Notes under the pieces: generated by a model
Seen by the model: only the letters and a program-made list of their open reading frames with translations
Told to the model about the DNA's origin: nothing
Database searches by the model: none
Translations under genes and position numbers: made by a program
Source: Acidobacteriota bacterium
Lineage (GTDB): Bacteria; Acidobacteriota; Terriglobia; Terriglobales; Acidobacteriaceae
Assembly: GCA_021806005.1 (NCBI GenBank)
Contig: JAJZDM010000022.1
Location: forward strand, 1-40,818
Direction: 5' to 3'
DNA length: 40,818 bases
Shown: positions 7,782 through 16,118 of the stretch, piece by piece
Numbering within the stretch: position 1 is the stretch's first letter
Layout of the letters: each line of letters opens with the position of its first letter

Positions 7782-9635
7782 ATGTCTACCACTAATCTTG
7801 AAGTTGAGAGTCTGCCCGCCGCAGACTCGATTGTTCACCCTAAAAAACTGGTGAACGATTTCACCATCCAGGTCGCAACGGTGAACGGATCCGGATCGCA
7901 GTCTGCGAACGGCATTCTTCTCCGCAGCATCTTCCGCATGGGGGTGCCGGTCTCTGGAAAGAACCTTTTCCCGTCCAACATTGCGGGCCTGCCCACCTGG
8001 TTTCTGATCCGGGCCAACCGCGATGGCTGGGTGGCGCGCAAGAGCCATGTCGACCTGCTGATCGCCATGAACCCGGAGACGGTGCTGGACGATATTCGCA
8101 AGCTACCAGCGGGGGGTGCTGCGATCTATGACGAGATCTTCCCGATAGGGGATCGGCGGGCCGATGTTGTGTACTATCCGGTTCCGTTCGATCAACTGGT
8201 GGCGGCGACCGGCGCGGAGATGAAGGTTCGCAAGCTGATCAAGAACATGGTCTACGTGGGCGTGGCGGCGCAGCTACTCTCCATAGACATGAAGGGGCTT
8301 GAGAGCATCGTTCGCCAGCAGTTCGCCAAAAAGGTGGCGGTGGCGGACTTGAACTGGAAGGCGGTTCAACTGGGCTTCGACTATGCCGCGAGCAAGCTGA
8401 CCAAGCAGGATGGTCTGGTTGTGGAGCCGATGAGCGCCACGCAGGGCAAGATCATCATTGACGGAAATGCGGCCTGCGCGATGGGTGCGATGTTCGCTGG
8501 CGTCACGGTGGTGAGCTGGTATCCGATTACGCCGTCCACGAGCGTGGTGGAAGACCTGATCAAGTACATGAAGAAGTATCGGGTGGAGAAGGACGGCAGG
8601 GCCACCTTTGCGATTGTGCAGGCCGAGGATGAACTGGCGGCGATCGGCATGGTGCTTGGGGCGGGATGGGCAGGAGCACGTTCGATGACGGCCACCTCCG
8701 GACCTGGAATCTCGCTGATGGCGGAGTTTGCGGGGCTGGGATACTTTGCCGAGATTCCTGGCGTGATCTTCGACGTGCAGCGCACGGGGCCTTCGACGGG
8801 GCTACCGACGCGTACGCAGCAGTGCGATATCGCCTTCATCTCCGGCCTTTCGCACGGAGACACCAAGCACGTGATGCTGCTTCCGGGCTCCGTGAAGGAG
8901 TGCTTCGAGCACGGCATTGAGGCTTTTGACCTTGCCGAGATGCTGCAGACTCCGGTCTTTGTGCTCACGGATCTGGACTTCGGCATGAACAACTGGATGT
9001 CCGAACCGTTCGAGTATCCAGAGAACCCGATCAACCGGGGGAAGGTGCTGAACGCGAAGCAGTTGGAGGAACTTGGCGAGTTTGCCCGCTATAAGGACGT
9101 TGACGGCGATGGCATTCCGTATCGGACGCTGCCGGGGACGAATCATCCCAAGGCGGCCTACTTTACGCGTGGCACGGGCAAGAATGAGAAGGCGCTCTAC
9201 TCCGAGAGGCCCGAGGACTATGCGTATAACATGGAGCGCCTGGCCCGCAAGTTCGAGACTGCCAAGACATTGGTTCCCAAGCCGGTGCTGAACGGCACGG
9301 GCAAGGAGAAGATCGGGATTATCGCATTTGGCAGCAGCGATCCGGCGGTGATGGAGAGCCGGGACCAGCTACGGCGCGAGGCCAGGATCGAAACCGATTA
9401 CCTGCGCCTGCGGGCTTATCCATTTACGCAGGAGGTGAGTGACTTTGTGGCTCGCCACGAGACCATCTACGTGGTGGAACAGAACCGCGATGGCCAGATG
9501 CTGAACCTGCTGAAGACGGATCTGGATGCATCCGAGGCTACCAAACTGCACTCGGTTACCTATTTTGCCGGCCTGCCGCTGGAAGCGCGCGTCGTTACCG
9601 AGGCCATTACCACCTATGAAGGAGCAAGGAAGTAA
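7782..9635 (+). CDS. korA: 2-oxoacid:ferredoxin oxidoreductase, gamma-alpha fused subunit
   Basis: This is the alpha subunit of a two-subunit 2-oxoacid:ferredoxin oxidoreductase, of the kind that converts 2-oxoglutarate and CoA to succinyl-CoA with ferredoxin reduction. The 617-residue chain fuses a gamma domain (about 28-205, with GSGSQSANG at 36-44 and the GLPTWF stretch) to the alpha pyrimidine-binding domain (YPITPSTS at about 247-254). The fused order is typical of KorA in aerobes and actinobacteria. There is no ferredoxin domain. AAGGA lies about 10 nt before the ATG. korB follows after 2 nt, so the two are co-translated. Substrate choice among 2-oxoacids is not provable from sequence. 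Confidence 0.92.
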   Translation: MSTTNLEVESLPAADSIVHPKKLVNDFTIQVATVNGSGSQSANGILLRSIFRMGVPVSGKNLFPSNIAGLPTWFLIRANRDGWVARKSHVDLLIAMNPETVLDDIRKLPAGGAAIYDEIFPIGDRRADVVYYPVPFDQLVAATGAEMKVRKLIKNMVYVGVAAQLLSIDMKGLESIVRQQFAKKVAVADLNWKAVQLGFDYAASKLTKQDGLVVEPMSATQGKIIIDGNAACAMGAMFAGVTVVSWYPITPSTSVVEDLIKYMKKYRVEKDGRATFAIVQAEDELAAIGMVLGAGWAGARSMTATSGPGISLMAEFAGLGYFAEIPGVIFDVQRTGPSTGLPTRTQQCDIAFISGLSHGDTKHVMLLPGSVKECFEHGIEAFDLAEMLQTPVFVLTDLDFGMNNWMSEPFEYPENPINRGKVLNAKQLEELGEFARYKDVDGDGIPYRTLPGTNHPKAAYFTRGTGKNEKALYSERPEDYAYNMERLARKFETAKTLVPKPVLNGTGKEKIGIIAFGSSDPAVMESRDQLRREARIETDYLRLRAYPFTQEVSDFVARHETIYVVEQNRDGQMLNLLKTDLDASEATKLHSVTYFAGLPLEARVVTEAITTYEGARK

Positions 9636-9637
9636 AC

Positions 9638-10684
9638 ATGGCGACCTCACCAGTTTCATCCACACCCACGCGGACCAATCAGATTGGCCTCGAGATTCTG
9701 GACTACCGGGGCAGCAAGTCAACGCTTTGCGCCGGATGCGGCCATAATGCCATTTCGGAGCGGCTGGTCGAAGCCTTTTACGAGATGGGCGTTGCGCCGG
9801 AGCAGGTGATGAAGATGAGCGGCATCGGCTGCTCCTCCAAGTCGCCGGCGTACTTCATGTCTCGTTCCTTCAGCTTCAACTCTGTGCACGGACGCATGCC
9901 GTCGGTAGCTACGGGAGCACTGCTGGCCAACAAGACGATGCGGTCGATTGGCATCAGCGGAGACGGAGACACGGCCTCGATCGGACTTGGGCAGTTCATG
10001 CACTTGCTGCGCCGCAACCTGCCCATCATCTACGTTGTCGAGGACAACGGGGTGTATGGGCTTACCAAGGGCCAGTTCTCGGCTACGGCGGATATCGGCT
10101 CAAAGCTGAAGACCGGCGTGGTGAATGATATGCAGCCGATTGACATCTGTGCGCTGGCGATCCAGATGGGCGCAACCTTTGTGGGCCGGTCGTTCTCCGG
10201 TGACAAGAAGCAGCTCTCGACGATGCTGAAGGCGGCGATTGCGCACAAGGGAACCGTTCTGCTGGACATCATCTCCCCTTGTGTCACCTTCAACGACCAC
10301 GAAGGCTCCACGAAGAGCTACAAGTACATGAAGGAGCACGATGAGGCGGTGAACGAAACCGGCTTTATCGCTCCATTTGAAGACATCACGGTGGAGTACG
10401 ATTCCAACACCACGGTGGATGTACAACTGCATGATGGTTCACATCTGCGTCTGCGCAAGCTGCATGAGGATTATGCGCCGACCAACAAGACGGGCGCGAT
10501 CAGCATGCTGACGGAGTCTCATGACAAGGGAGAGGTGCTGACCGGGGTCTTCTATGTGAATCCGGAGGGCATGGATTTTGTCACGCGGCTGAACATGATC
10601 GACGAGCCGCTGGCGATCGCACCCGAGGCTCGGGTGCGTCCCGGACGTGAGGTTCTCGCCGGGCTGATGCAGGAACTCGCGTAG
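9638..10684 (+). CDS. korB: 2-oxoacid:ferredoxin oxidoreductase, beta subunit
   Basis: KorB binds TPP and the single 4Fe-4S cluster and transfers electrons to ferredoxin. In the 348-residue chain the cluster ligands are C31, C34, C65 and a later cysteine, C215 (SPCVTFNDH). The TPP/Mg signature is GDGD at 108-111 with EDNGVYGLTKGQ at 135-146. The ribosome site GGAGCAAGGAAG lies inside the end of korA and the ATG is 2 nt past the korA stop. A strong hairpin follows downstream. The name korB reflects 2-oxoglutarate as the commonest substrate of this fused two-subunit type; branched or aromatic 2-oxoacids remain possible. Confidence 0.92.
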   Translation: MATSPVSSTPTRTNQIGLEILDYRGSKSTLCAGCGHNAISERLVEAFYEMGVAPEQVMKMSGIGCSSKSPAYFMSRSFSFNSVHGRMPSVATGALLANKTMRSIGISGDGDTASIGLGQFMHLLRRNLPIIYVVEDNGVYGLTKGQFSATADIGSKLKTGVVNDMQPIDICALAIQMGATFVGRSFSGDKKQLSTMLKAAIAHKGTVLLDIISPCVTFNDHEGSTKSYKYMKEHDEAVNETGFIAPFEDITVEYDSNTTVDVQLHDGSHLRLRKLHEDYAPTNKTGAISMLTESHDKGEVLTGVFYVNPEGMDFVTRLNMIDEPLAIAPEARVRPGREVLAGLMQELA

Positions 10685-10707
10685 CTTACCGCGCAGCGAA
10701 GACAGCG

Positions 10708-10739
10708 AATGGCCCTGGCCGGGTTCGGCCAGGGCCATT
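10708..10739. terminator. Perfect 13-bp hairpin between convergent korB and thiO
   Basis: AATGGCCCTGGCC (10708-10720) pairs perfectly with 10727-10739 around the 6-nt loop GGGTTC. It lies 24 nt after the korB stop and between convergent genes, the expected place for a bidirectional terminator. There is no real U-tract on either side, so intrinsic termination may be weak; it may instead protect 3' ends or assist Rho. Confidence 0.6.
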
Positions 10740-10760
10740 TGTCCCCAGGGCCATTTGTCC
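10729..10760. repeat. Tandem 16-bp direct repeat overlapping the korB hairpin
   Basis: CCAGGGCCATTTGTCC occurs twice in direct tandem (10729-10744 and 10745-10760) without mismatch. The first copy supplies most of the right arm of the hairpin, so the second copy could pair with the left arm instead, giving two alternative stems. It looks like a local duplication. Confidence 0.85.
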
Positions 10761-10809
10761 ATGGATGGGTTCTGAAGGTCCGGGCAACGTGAGAGTTCGG
10801 CACGGAGAC

Positions 10810-11856
10810 TCAGGACGTGGCGTGGAAGCGAAGCGGCGAGAAGGCGGAGAGATCCACGGCCGGGGACCTGCCCTCGAGCAGGTCTGCCATGACCACGGCG
10901 GTGGCGGGAGCGAGGAGAATTCCGTTACGGTAGTGTCCTGTGGCAACGAATCGTCCCGATTGCAGGCCTGATCCGAGCATGGGCAGCAGGTCGGGTGTAG
11001 CCGGGCGAAGCCCGGCCCAGGACTCGACGGTTGGAGCGTCATCGATGGAGCCCAGAGAGGGAATCAACGCCGCGGCCAAGGAGCGCAGTCCGTCCAGGTC
11101 GTGCTGGTTCACGGCGGTGTCAAAGCCGGCCTCTTCGACGGTGGCGCCGATGACCGCGGTGCCCGCCTGAGGGCCGTGGGTGCGGGGAACAATATAGATT
11201 CGCTCGCTGCGATGGACCTCCTGGAGGGGGTGCGAGGGAGAGATGCGAACGCGCAGCATCTGCCCCTTGCGGGGCGATACAGAGAGCGACTCCCCCTCAA
11301 GAAGGAGTGAGGTTTCAGATGTCCAGGCTCCGGTTGCATAGAGGATGGCCCTGGCTGCGAGGGAAGAGCCGTCTTCCAGCCGAAGACGGTTGCCGGACGC
11401 ATCGGTCTGGATGCTGGTAACGCGCGTGCTCTCCAAGAGTTGGATAGGGGTGGAACCGATGGCAGCCAGTAGCGCAACGGCGAGCTGCCGAGGGTCGATG
11501 GAGTGCTCGCTGAGACGAAGCGCCGGGCCCCCGGCGATGTACTGCAGCGTGGTCTCCGTCTGGAAGGGTACCTGGAGTCCGGAGAGCTGTTCGATGCGTC
11601 GCAGAAACCCGGGGTAGCGCTCAATGCTGAGATGGGAGAGATCGCGAAGACTCTCATGGTTACAAGGGTCGTCAGCGGCCAGCATGCCGGCAGCCGCGGT
11701 GGAGGCGGAGGCCAGACTCCGGCCACATTCGATGACGGTGACCGATGCTCCGCGATCGGCCAACTCGAGGGCGGTTGCAAGGCCAATCAGACCGGCGCCA
11801 AGGATCACAACATCACGGGCGCTGCTCAAGACGGTACGGGAGGTCTGAAGGTTCAT
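10810..11856 (-). CDS. thiO: Glycine oxidase ThiO (FAD-dependent, thiazole synthesis)
   Basis: ThiO oxidises glycine to dehydroglycine with O2, supplying the C2-N fragment of the thiamine thiazole ring. The 348-residue protein has the Rossmann FAD motif ILGAGLIGLATALELADRG at 18-36 (G20, G22, G25) with the acidic residue at VIE (41-43). It also has the C-terminal signature ESWAGLRPATPDLLPMLG and GHYRNGILLAPATA. Start ATG at 11856 is preceded by AGGAA. No other thi genes are in the window. It converges on korB, a TPP-dependent enzyme, which fits cofactor supply but is only a positional link. A D-amino-acid oxidase with other substrates is the main alternative. Confidence 0.85.
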   Translation of the reverse strand: MNLQTSRTVLSSARDVVILGAGLIGLATALELADRGASVTVIECGRSLASASTAAAGMLAADDPCNHESLRDLSHLSIERYPGFLRRIEQLSGLQVPFQTETTLQYIAGGPALRLSEHSIDPRQLAVALLAAIGSTPIQLLESTRVTSIQTDASGNRLRLEDGSSLAARAILYATGAWTSETSLLLEGESLSVSPRKGQMLRVRISPSHPLQEVHRSERIYIVPRTHGPQAGTAVIGATVEEAGFDTAVNQHDLDGLRSLAAALIPSLGSIDDAPTVESWAGLRPATPDLLPMLGSGLQSGRFVATGHYRNGILLAPATAVVMADLLEGRSPAVDLSAFSPLRFHATS

Positions 11857-12022
11857 ATGTTCCTATAAGATGCGGAAGCCGGCAAGGAGGGAGATATATC
11901 GATCTGCGATGTATGAAGATGGGTACCCGCGGGCAACACACCTGCCTGATCTGCATCTTATGTTGCAACGCGGTGCAGAGCAACAAGCTGTCAAAGTCAA
12001 ATTGGAGGCGGAGGATTACAGC
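11857..12022. promoter_or_regulatory. Divergent intergenic region thiO / coiled-coil gene
   Basis: This 166-nt region separates divergent starts and must contain promoters for both genes. I see no -35/-10 pair good enough to name and no clear palindrome. The plus-strand frame is open through it, but codon content and the strong GGAGGCGGAGGA ribosome site just before 12023 favour the later start. Confidence 0.4.
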
Positions 12023-12892
12023 ATGAGTCTTTTGGATGACAAGGAAGAAGGTACAACACAAGCGGAGCAGTATGGGGCGCATAAGCCGCCAAGCTGGCCC
12101 GCGGGGGCCGCGATTGGGGCTCTCCTGCTGGCAATCGGAGGCATCGCCTGGAGCTACTCTTTGCAGGGTCGTCTCGCCGACACAGAGTCAAAGCTGGCCT
12201 CTGCCGTTCAGCAGAATACTGCACTCTCACAGAAGATCGAAGACACCAACGAGCGCATGAAGGCGCAGGGGGATGCCCTGGCGCAGAGTGTGGGCCTTAC
12301 CCAGCAACAACTGCAGGACAAGTCCAACGAACTGGTTGCTGAGCAGCGCAGAGACCAGATCCGGACGGCTCGGCTGGCGCGGGAGCAAAAGGCGACGGAG
12401 GCCCAGGTCGGCGCAGTAAAGAGTGATGTCTCCGGCGTGAAGACCGACGTGGGAGGCGTGAAGACCGATGTGGCCAACACCCAGGCGGACCTGGCCGCGA
12501 CCAAGACCCAACTGACGCGGGCGATAGGCGATGCCGGCGTGATGAGCGGCCTGATTGCGAAGAACCATTCAGAGCTTGTCCAGTTGGAGCACCAGGGCGA
12601 TCGCAACTACTACGAGTTCACCCTGGACAAGGGTGCGCCGGCGAAGAATGTTGGCACGATCAAGGTCAGGCTGAGGAAGGTGGACTCGAAGCGCTCCAAG
12701 TTCACCCTCATCGTCAGTTCGGATGATCGGAACATTGAGAAGAAGGACCGGAATATCGATGAGCCCATCCAGTTTTACTCCGGCAAGACGCCACAGCTCT
12801 TCGAGATTGTGGTGAACGACATGACCAAGAAGACGGTCACCGGCTATCTGAGCACTCCCAAGAGCGCACCGTCACCGATCTCGGTTCCATAG
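12023..12892 (+). CDS. Membrane-anchored coiled-coil protein, unknown function
   Basis: This is an unrecognised 289-residue protein. A cytoplasmic N-terminus of about 25 residues precedes one membrane helix (26-46). A long Gln/Lys/Asp-rich coiled coil follows (about 48-188), with a seven-residue repeat around 137-165 (GVKTDVG GVKTDVA type, also a 21-nt DNA repeat at 12434 and 12455). The C-terminal domain at about 193-278 is predicted beta-rich, beginning NYYEFTLDKG, and ends in a Pro/Ser tail. The start at 12023 has a strong ribosome site; an upstream in-frame ATG at 11870 would add 51 unlikely residues. The layout suggests a periplasmic tether or scaffold. It is monocistronic, with a hairpin downstream. 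Confidence 0.75.
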   Translation: MSLLDDKEEGTTQAEQYGAHKPPSWPAGAAIGALLLAIGGIAWSYSLQGRLADTESKLASAVQQNTALSQKIEDTNERMKAQGDALAQSVGLTQQQLQDKSNELVAEQRRDQIRTARLAREQKATEAQVGAVKSDVSGVKTDVGGVKTDVANTQADLAATKTQLTRAIGDAGVMSGLIAKNHSELVQLEHQGDRNYYEFTLDKGAPAKNVGTIKVRLRKVDSKRSKFTLIVSSDDRNIEKKDRNIDEPIQFYSGKTPQLFEIVVNDMTKKTVTGYLSTPKSAPSPISVP

Positions 12893-12913
12893 GGATCTGG
12901 CTGGAGTGAACGG

Positions 12914-12944
12914 TGGGGCTGCACAGCGTCTCTGTGCAGCCCCA
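12914..12944. terminator. Perfect 13-bp hairpin between convergent genes
   Basis: TGGGGCTGCACAG (12914-12926) pairs fully with 12932-12944 around a 5-nt loop (CGTCT). It sits 21 nt after the stop at 12892 and 27 nt from the converging stop at 12972. No U-tract follows on either strand, so it is a bidirectional terminator candidate of the same kind as that behind korB. Confidence 0.65.
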
Positions 12945-12971
12945 GCGACGTTTGGGGAGGGGAAGATCTTG

Positions 12972-13565
12972 TCAGCGCAGGCTGACGGTGATGGGCTCGG
13001 TCTGGTGAAGGAACAACAGATTGAGGCTGGCAGATTTTTTTGCCTGCCAGTCCTTGAGGGAGGTTCGAGGGAACAGGAGGGTCAGGGTTCCAGAGCGCGT
13101 CGTCCCGGGAGGTATCGCTTGCTCGAGGGCGAGGGGCGGCGCCTGGGGAGTGCTGACCAGGGGGAGAATCCGGGGAAAGATCTCCTCCAGCCGCGGCAGA
13201 TCGGATGGAGCGATCACCGTTGCCTCCAGGGTTGTTCCATCGTCGGCGATCATGGTGGCGGAGGTGCTATCCAGGAAGATGGGAAGACGCAGCTTGTTGG
13301 TGATCGCCAGGGTAGCGACAGCGTAGACGTCATCTTCAGACTCTGGAGCCAGGCCGAGGATATGAACGGCCCTGCGCGGCGGCAACATCTGCGTGTGAGG
13401 TGCAAAGACCTCCATTTTCTGCAGGCTGACCTCGGGGGTTTTACGTGGATTCAAAGAAAGGACTGCAACGCCGATGGCCGCCATGATGGCGGTGGCGATG
13501 AGCAGCCTGGGGAGTAGCCGATTTCCGTCTCCGGGATGGGCAGGATGGAGCTTCGATAGGAGCAT
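12972..13565 (-). CDS. Membrane-anchored protein of unknown function
   Basis: This 197-residue protein is not recognised. A short basic N-terminus is followed by one membrane helix (about 19-38). The rest is predicted outside the membrane and beta-rich (about 45-197), with segments such as AVHILGLAPESEDDVYAVATLAITNK and a C-terminal strand ending in EPITVSLR. The texture resembles an FxLYD- or DUF2393-type immunoglobulin-like fold, but this is impression only. I chose the ATG at 13565 because GAGGAG lies about 9 nt upstream; the open frame upstream to 13880 overlaps the end of polX and is low-complexity shadow. It follows polX on the same strand with a 145-nt gap. Confidence 0.7.
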   Translation of the reverse strand: MLLSKLHPAHPGDGNRLLPRLLIATAIMAAIGVAVLSLNPRKTPEVSLQKMEVFAPHTQMLPPRRAVHILGLAPESEDDVYAVATLAITNKLRLPIFLDSTSATMIADDGTTLEATVIAPSDLPRLEEIFPRILPLVSTPQAPPLALEQAIPPGTTRSGTLTLLFPRTSLKDWQAKKSASLNLLFLHQTEPITVSLR

Positions 13566-13710
13566 GCTCTCCTCAGGATAGAGGAAGTGTGCTGCTGGTG
13601 TGATGCGGAGGCTCGAGTTCAGTGAGTGGCTGTAAGTGAAGGAGAGCGCCGCTGCAGGGCGGCTTTGGGCTGGCTCTGCAGGGAGAGGAGAGATCGAAGA
13701 GATCCTGAAG

Positions 13711-15612
13711 TTACTCCTGGTTTTTTGCTGCGTACAGAGGAGCGGAGGGGGTTCTGCGCAGAGCCGCCAGGAACTGGTGGACGGGAAGCGTATTGAGGAC
13801 GTCCGCGGCTTGAAGCCAGGCGCGGCGGAGCTGGACGATGCCGTAAGCCAGATGGTCGAGTTGTGCGGTGGTGTGGGCATCGGTATTGACGACGATCCGG
13901 CAACCGAGCTGCCGGGCCAGACGGAGGTTCAGGTCGTTGAGGTCCGCCCTCGCCGGCTGGGCGTTGTGCTCGACGGCGACGCCTGCCCGTGCACAGGCCT
14001 GCAGCACTGGGGTGAGTTGGAGCTTGTAGGGCTCACGCTCTAGAACCTTTCGCCCGGTGGGATGGCCCAGAATGTGAACGTACGGACTGTGCACCGCCCG
14101 AAGGATCCTTGCGGTCATCTCCTCTTCGGTCTGGTTGAAGCCGGAGTGAACGCTGGCGACGACGATATCCAGCCCGGCGAGTGTCTCGTCGGAGAGATCG
14201 AGTGTGCCGTCCGGGAGGATGTCCACTTCCACGCCGGCGAGGATGCGGAAGGGCGCGGTTGGCCTTGGTATCTCCGGTGCAGGATCGGTGGACGGGGGTT
14301 GGGCGGATGGGGGAGTGCGCAGCAGCCGCTGATAGCGCTCCCATTGCGGTCCGCGGCCGGCGGCGAACTCTTCGGCGAGATCCGTGGAGACCGCACGGAT
14401 GCGGTGCGCATGGGCAAGAGTGCGGGCGTCATCCATGCCGTTGGTCATGGCCAGATTCCGGGAGTGGTCCGTGATGGCGATGTACTCCAGGCCGCGCTCG
14501 ATGGCAGCCTCTGCCATCTCCCGGATGGAGTTGTGACCATCGGACTCGGTGGTATGCATGTGGAGGTCACCGCGGACCGCGGAGCGTTCAATGAGCCTGG
14601 GCAGCGCATGGGCCTCTGCCGCCTCAATCTCGCCGCTGTTTTCACGCAGCTCTGGAGGGATGAAATCGAGACCCAGAGCCTGGTAGATCTCCTGCTCCGT
14701 ACGGGAGGCGACCACCACGTTGTCTTCGAGTCGGAGCAGGGCATATTCGCTGAGCGTCAGGCCGTGCTTGATGGCACGCTGGCGCAGCGCCACATTGTGC
14801 ATTTTTGAGCCGGTGAAGTACTGCAGCGCGGCTCCGTAGCTGGAGCGGGGCAGGAGCCGCACGTCGACCTGGAGATTGTTATCCAGGGTGAAGCTGACCT
14901 TGTTCTGTCCTCTGGCGAGGAGTTTGTGGATTATCGGCAGGGAGGCAACGTGCTGGACAGCAGCGGCGACGACATCCGGTTCGCAGGCTGGTCCGGTGAC
15001 CAGCAGATCGAGATCGCCAACGGTCTCCCGACCGCGGCGCAGGGAACCGGCGGGGGTGATGGTCTCTATGCCCGGGAACCTGGCGATGAACTCGCGGATG
15101 CGCTCAGCGTATCCCTGTGCCACATCCGTCCGGAAGCGCGAAGAGTTCTTGCGATAGTCTTCGATGCCTTTGAGCAGCTTGTCCGTAAACTTCTGCCCCA
15201 TGCGCGGCAGGTGCAGCAGATCGCCGCGCCGGGCCGCATCCTCGAGAGCATCGACCTGTGAGATGCCGAGTGCGGAGTGGACCAGGGCGACGGTCTTTGG
15301 ACCCATTCCGGGTAGCCGGAGCAACTCCAGGATGGAGGGCTTATAACGCTCGAGCAGCTCCTCGCGCAGCGGAAAGGTGCCGGTGGCCACCATGTCACGG
15401 ATGTTGGTAGCCATCCCCTTGCCGATGCCGGGAATGGCGAGCAGAGCCTTGGGATCGGCGTCCTGGGCCGCGAGGGTCTCCAGTTGTGTTGTCTGCTGCT
15501 GGATTGCCTCCGCGGCGCGCCGGTAGGAGCGGATACGAAACGGATCGCCGGCATCGATCTCCAGCAGCGAGGCCGTCTCGTCCAGCAAGCGGGCAAGGGT
15601 GATGTTGTCCAT
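13711..15612 (-). CDS. polX: DNA polymerase/3'-5' exonuclease PolX (family X with PHP domain)
   Basis: This is a gap-filling family X polymerase with a C-terminal PHP nuclease domain, involved in base-excision repair. Helix-hairpin-helix stretches lie at about 59-66 and 100-106. Polymerase metal ligands are D200 and D202 (VGDLDLL) and D250 (VDVRLL). PHP residues are [12 protein letters not shown] (H351, H353), ITDHS (381-384), HILGHPTG and NTDAH near the C-terminus, so both activities look intact. At 633 residues it is longer than the roughly 570-residue Bacillus PolX; most of the excess is a Pro/Ser-rich insertion at about 415-455 inside the PHP domain. The ATG at 15612 has only a weak ribosome site. 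Confidence 0.93.
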   Translation of the reverse strand: MDNITLARLLDETASLLEIDAGDPFRIRSYRRAAEAIQQQTTQLETLAAQDADPKALLAIPGIGKGMATNIRDMVATGTFPLREELLERYKPSILELLRLPGMGPKTVALVHSALGISQVDALEDAARRGDLLHLPRMGQKFTDKLLKGIEDYRKNSSRFRTDVAQGYAERIREFIARFPGIETITPAGSLRRGRETVGDLDLLVTGPACEPDVVAAAVQHVASLPIIHKLLARGQNKVSFTLDNNLQVDVRLLPRSSYGAALQYFTGSKMHNVALRQRAIKHGLTLSEYALLRLEDNVVVASRTEQEIYQALGLDFIPPELRENSGEIEAAEAHALPRLIERSAVRGDLHMHTTESDGHNSIREMAEAAIERGLEYIAITDHSRNLAMTNGMDDARTLAHAHRIRAVSTDLAEEFAAGRGPQWERYQRLLRTPPSAQPPSTDPAPEIPRPTAPFRILAGVEVDILPDGTLDLSDETLAGLDIVVASVHSGFNQTEEEMTARILRAVHSPYVHILGHPTGRKVLEREPYKLQLTPVLQACARAGVAVEHNAQPARADLNDLNLRLARQLGCRIVVNTDAHTTAQLDHLAYGIVQLRRAWLQAADVLNTLPVHQFLAALRRTPSAPLYAAKNQE

Positions 15613-15750
15613 AGGCCATCAAAGATCCCGGAACGATCCGCCAGGAGCGTGAGGGCCCGGGAGTCGTCTTCGATTGTAAGATGGCTGGTTGACGAGGCGC
15701 ACGGATGCCCGAGGCGCCTTTATAGGGGAGGTGGGTTTAGACGGGGGGGG

Positions 15751-15789
15751 AGAAAAGCCCTGCCCGGCGGGGCTCCTTGCTGCAAGGAG
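15751..15789 (-). terminator. Intrinsic terminator downstream of the cold-shock gene
   Basis: On the minus strand AGCCCCG (15768-15774) pairs with CAGGGCT (15756-15762) around a 5-nt loop, and TTTTCT follows at once, a proper U-tract. Just upstream on the same strand CTCCTT/AAGGAG (15784-15789 with 15773-15778) forms a second overlapping hairpin, so the two stems compete for two bases. It lies about 115 nt after the csp stop. Eight Gs (plus 15743-15750) follow. The rest of the gap 15613-15902 shows no gene. Confidence 0.65.
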
Positions 15790-15902
15790 GTTATCGCGTG
15801 AGAGGGGAAAGTGGGGCGAAGATGAATGATCCCTGCGGCTTTTCCGCGAGACGACACACCTCCACCACCTTCAACAGACGCTGCAGGAGCGGCGGATACG
15901 CC

Positions 15903-16118
15903 TTAGCCTGCTTTGGTGCGGACGACCTGGTCAGCTTGAGGTCCCTTGGTCCCTTGAATGACATCGAACTCGACTTCGTCGCCCTCTTTCAGTGTCTTGT
16001 AGCCATCCAACTTGATGGAACTGTAGTGTACGAAGACGTCGGGGCCGTCTTCGCGTCCCAGAAATCCGTAACCCTTTGCGTTGTTGAACCACTTCACCGT
16101 GCCTTTGTACTGTGCCAT
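15903..16118 (-). CDS. Cold-shock domain protein (CspA family)
   Basis: This is a single-stranded RNA/DNA-binding cold-shock protein acting as an RNA chaperone. The 71-residue OB-fold protein starts [16 protein letters not shown]1 is KGYGFLG (15-21) and RNP2 is VFVHY (28-32), and the chain ends with the usual Q-A-x-x-V-x strand and a short basic tail. Full length equals the family norm. The ATG at 16118 is chosen over in-frame upstream codons because family members begin here and AAGGGAA precedes it. It has a long leader with a 13-bp inverted repeat and its own terminator, so it is a monocistronic unit behind the Nudix gene. Confidence 0.95.
   Translation of the reverse strand: MAQYKGTVKWFNNAKGYGFLGREDGPDVFVHYSSIKLDGYKTLKEGDEVEFDVIQGTKGPQADQVVRTKAG

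Noticed and set aside
15743-15750. Run of eight G as a phase-variable tract
   Set aside because: It is outside any gene, downstream of a terminator, and not placed to alter a promoter or frame.
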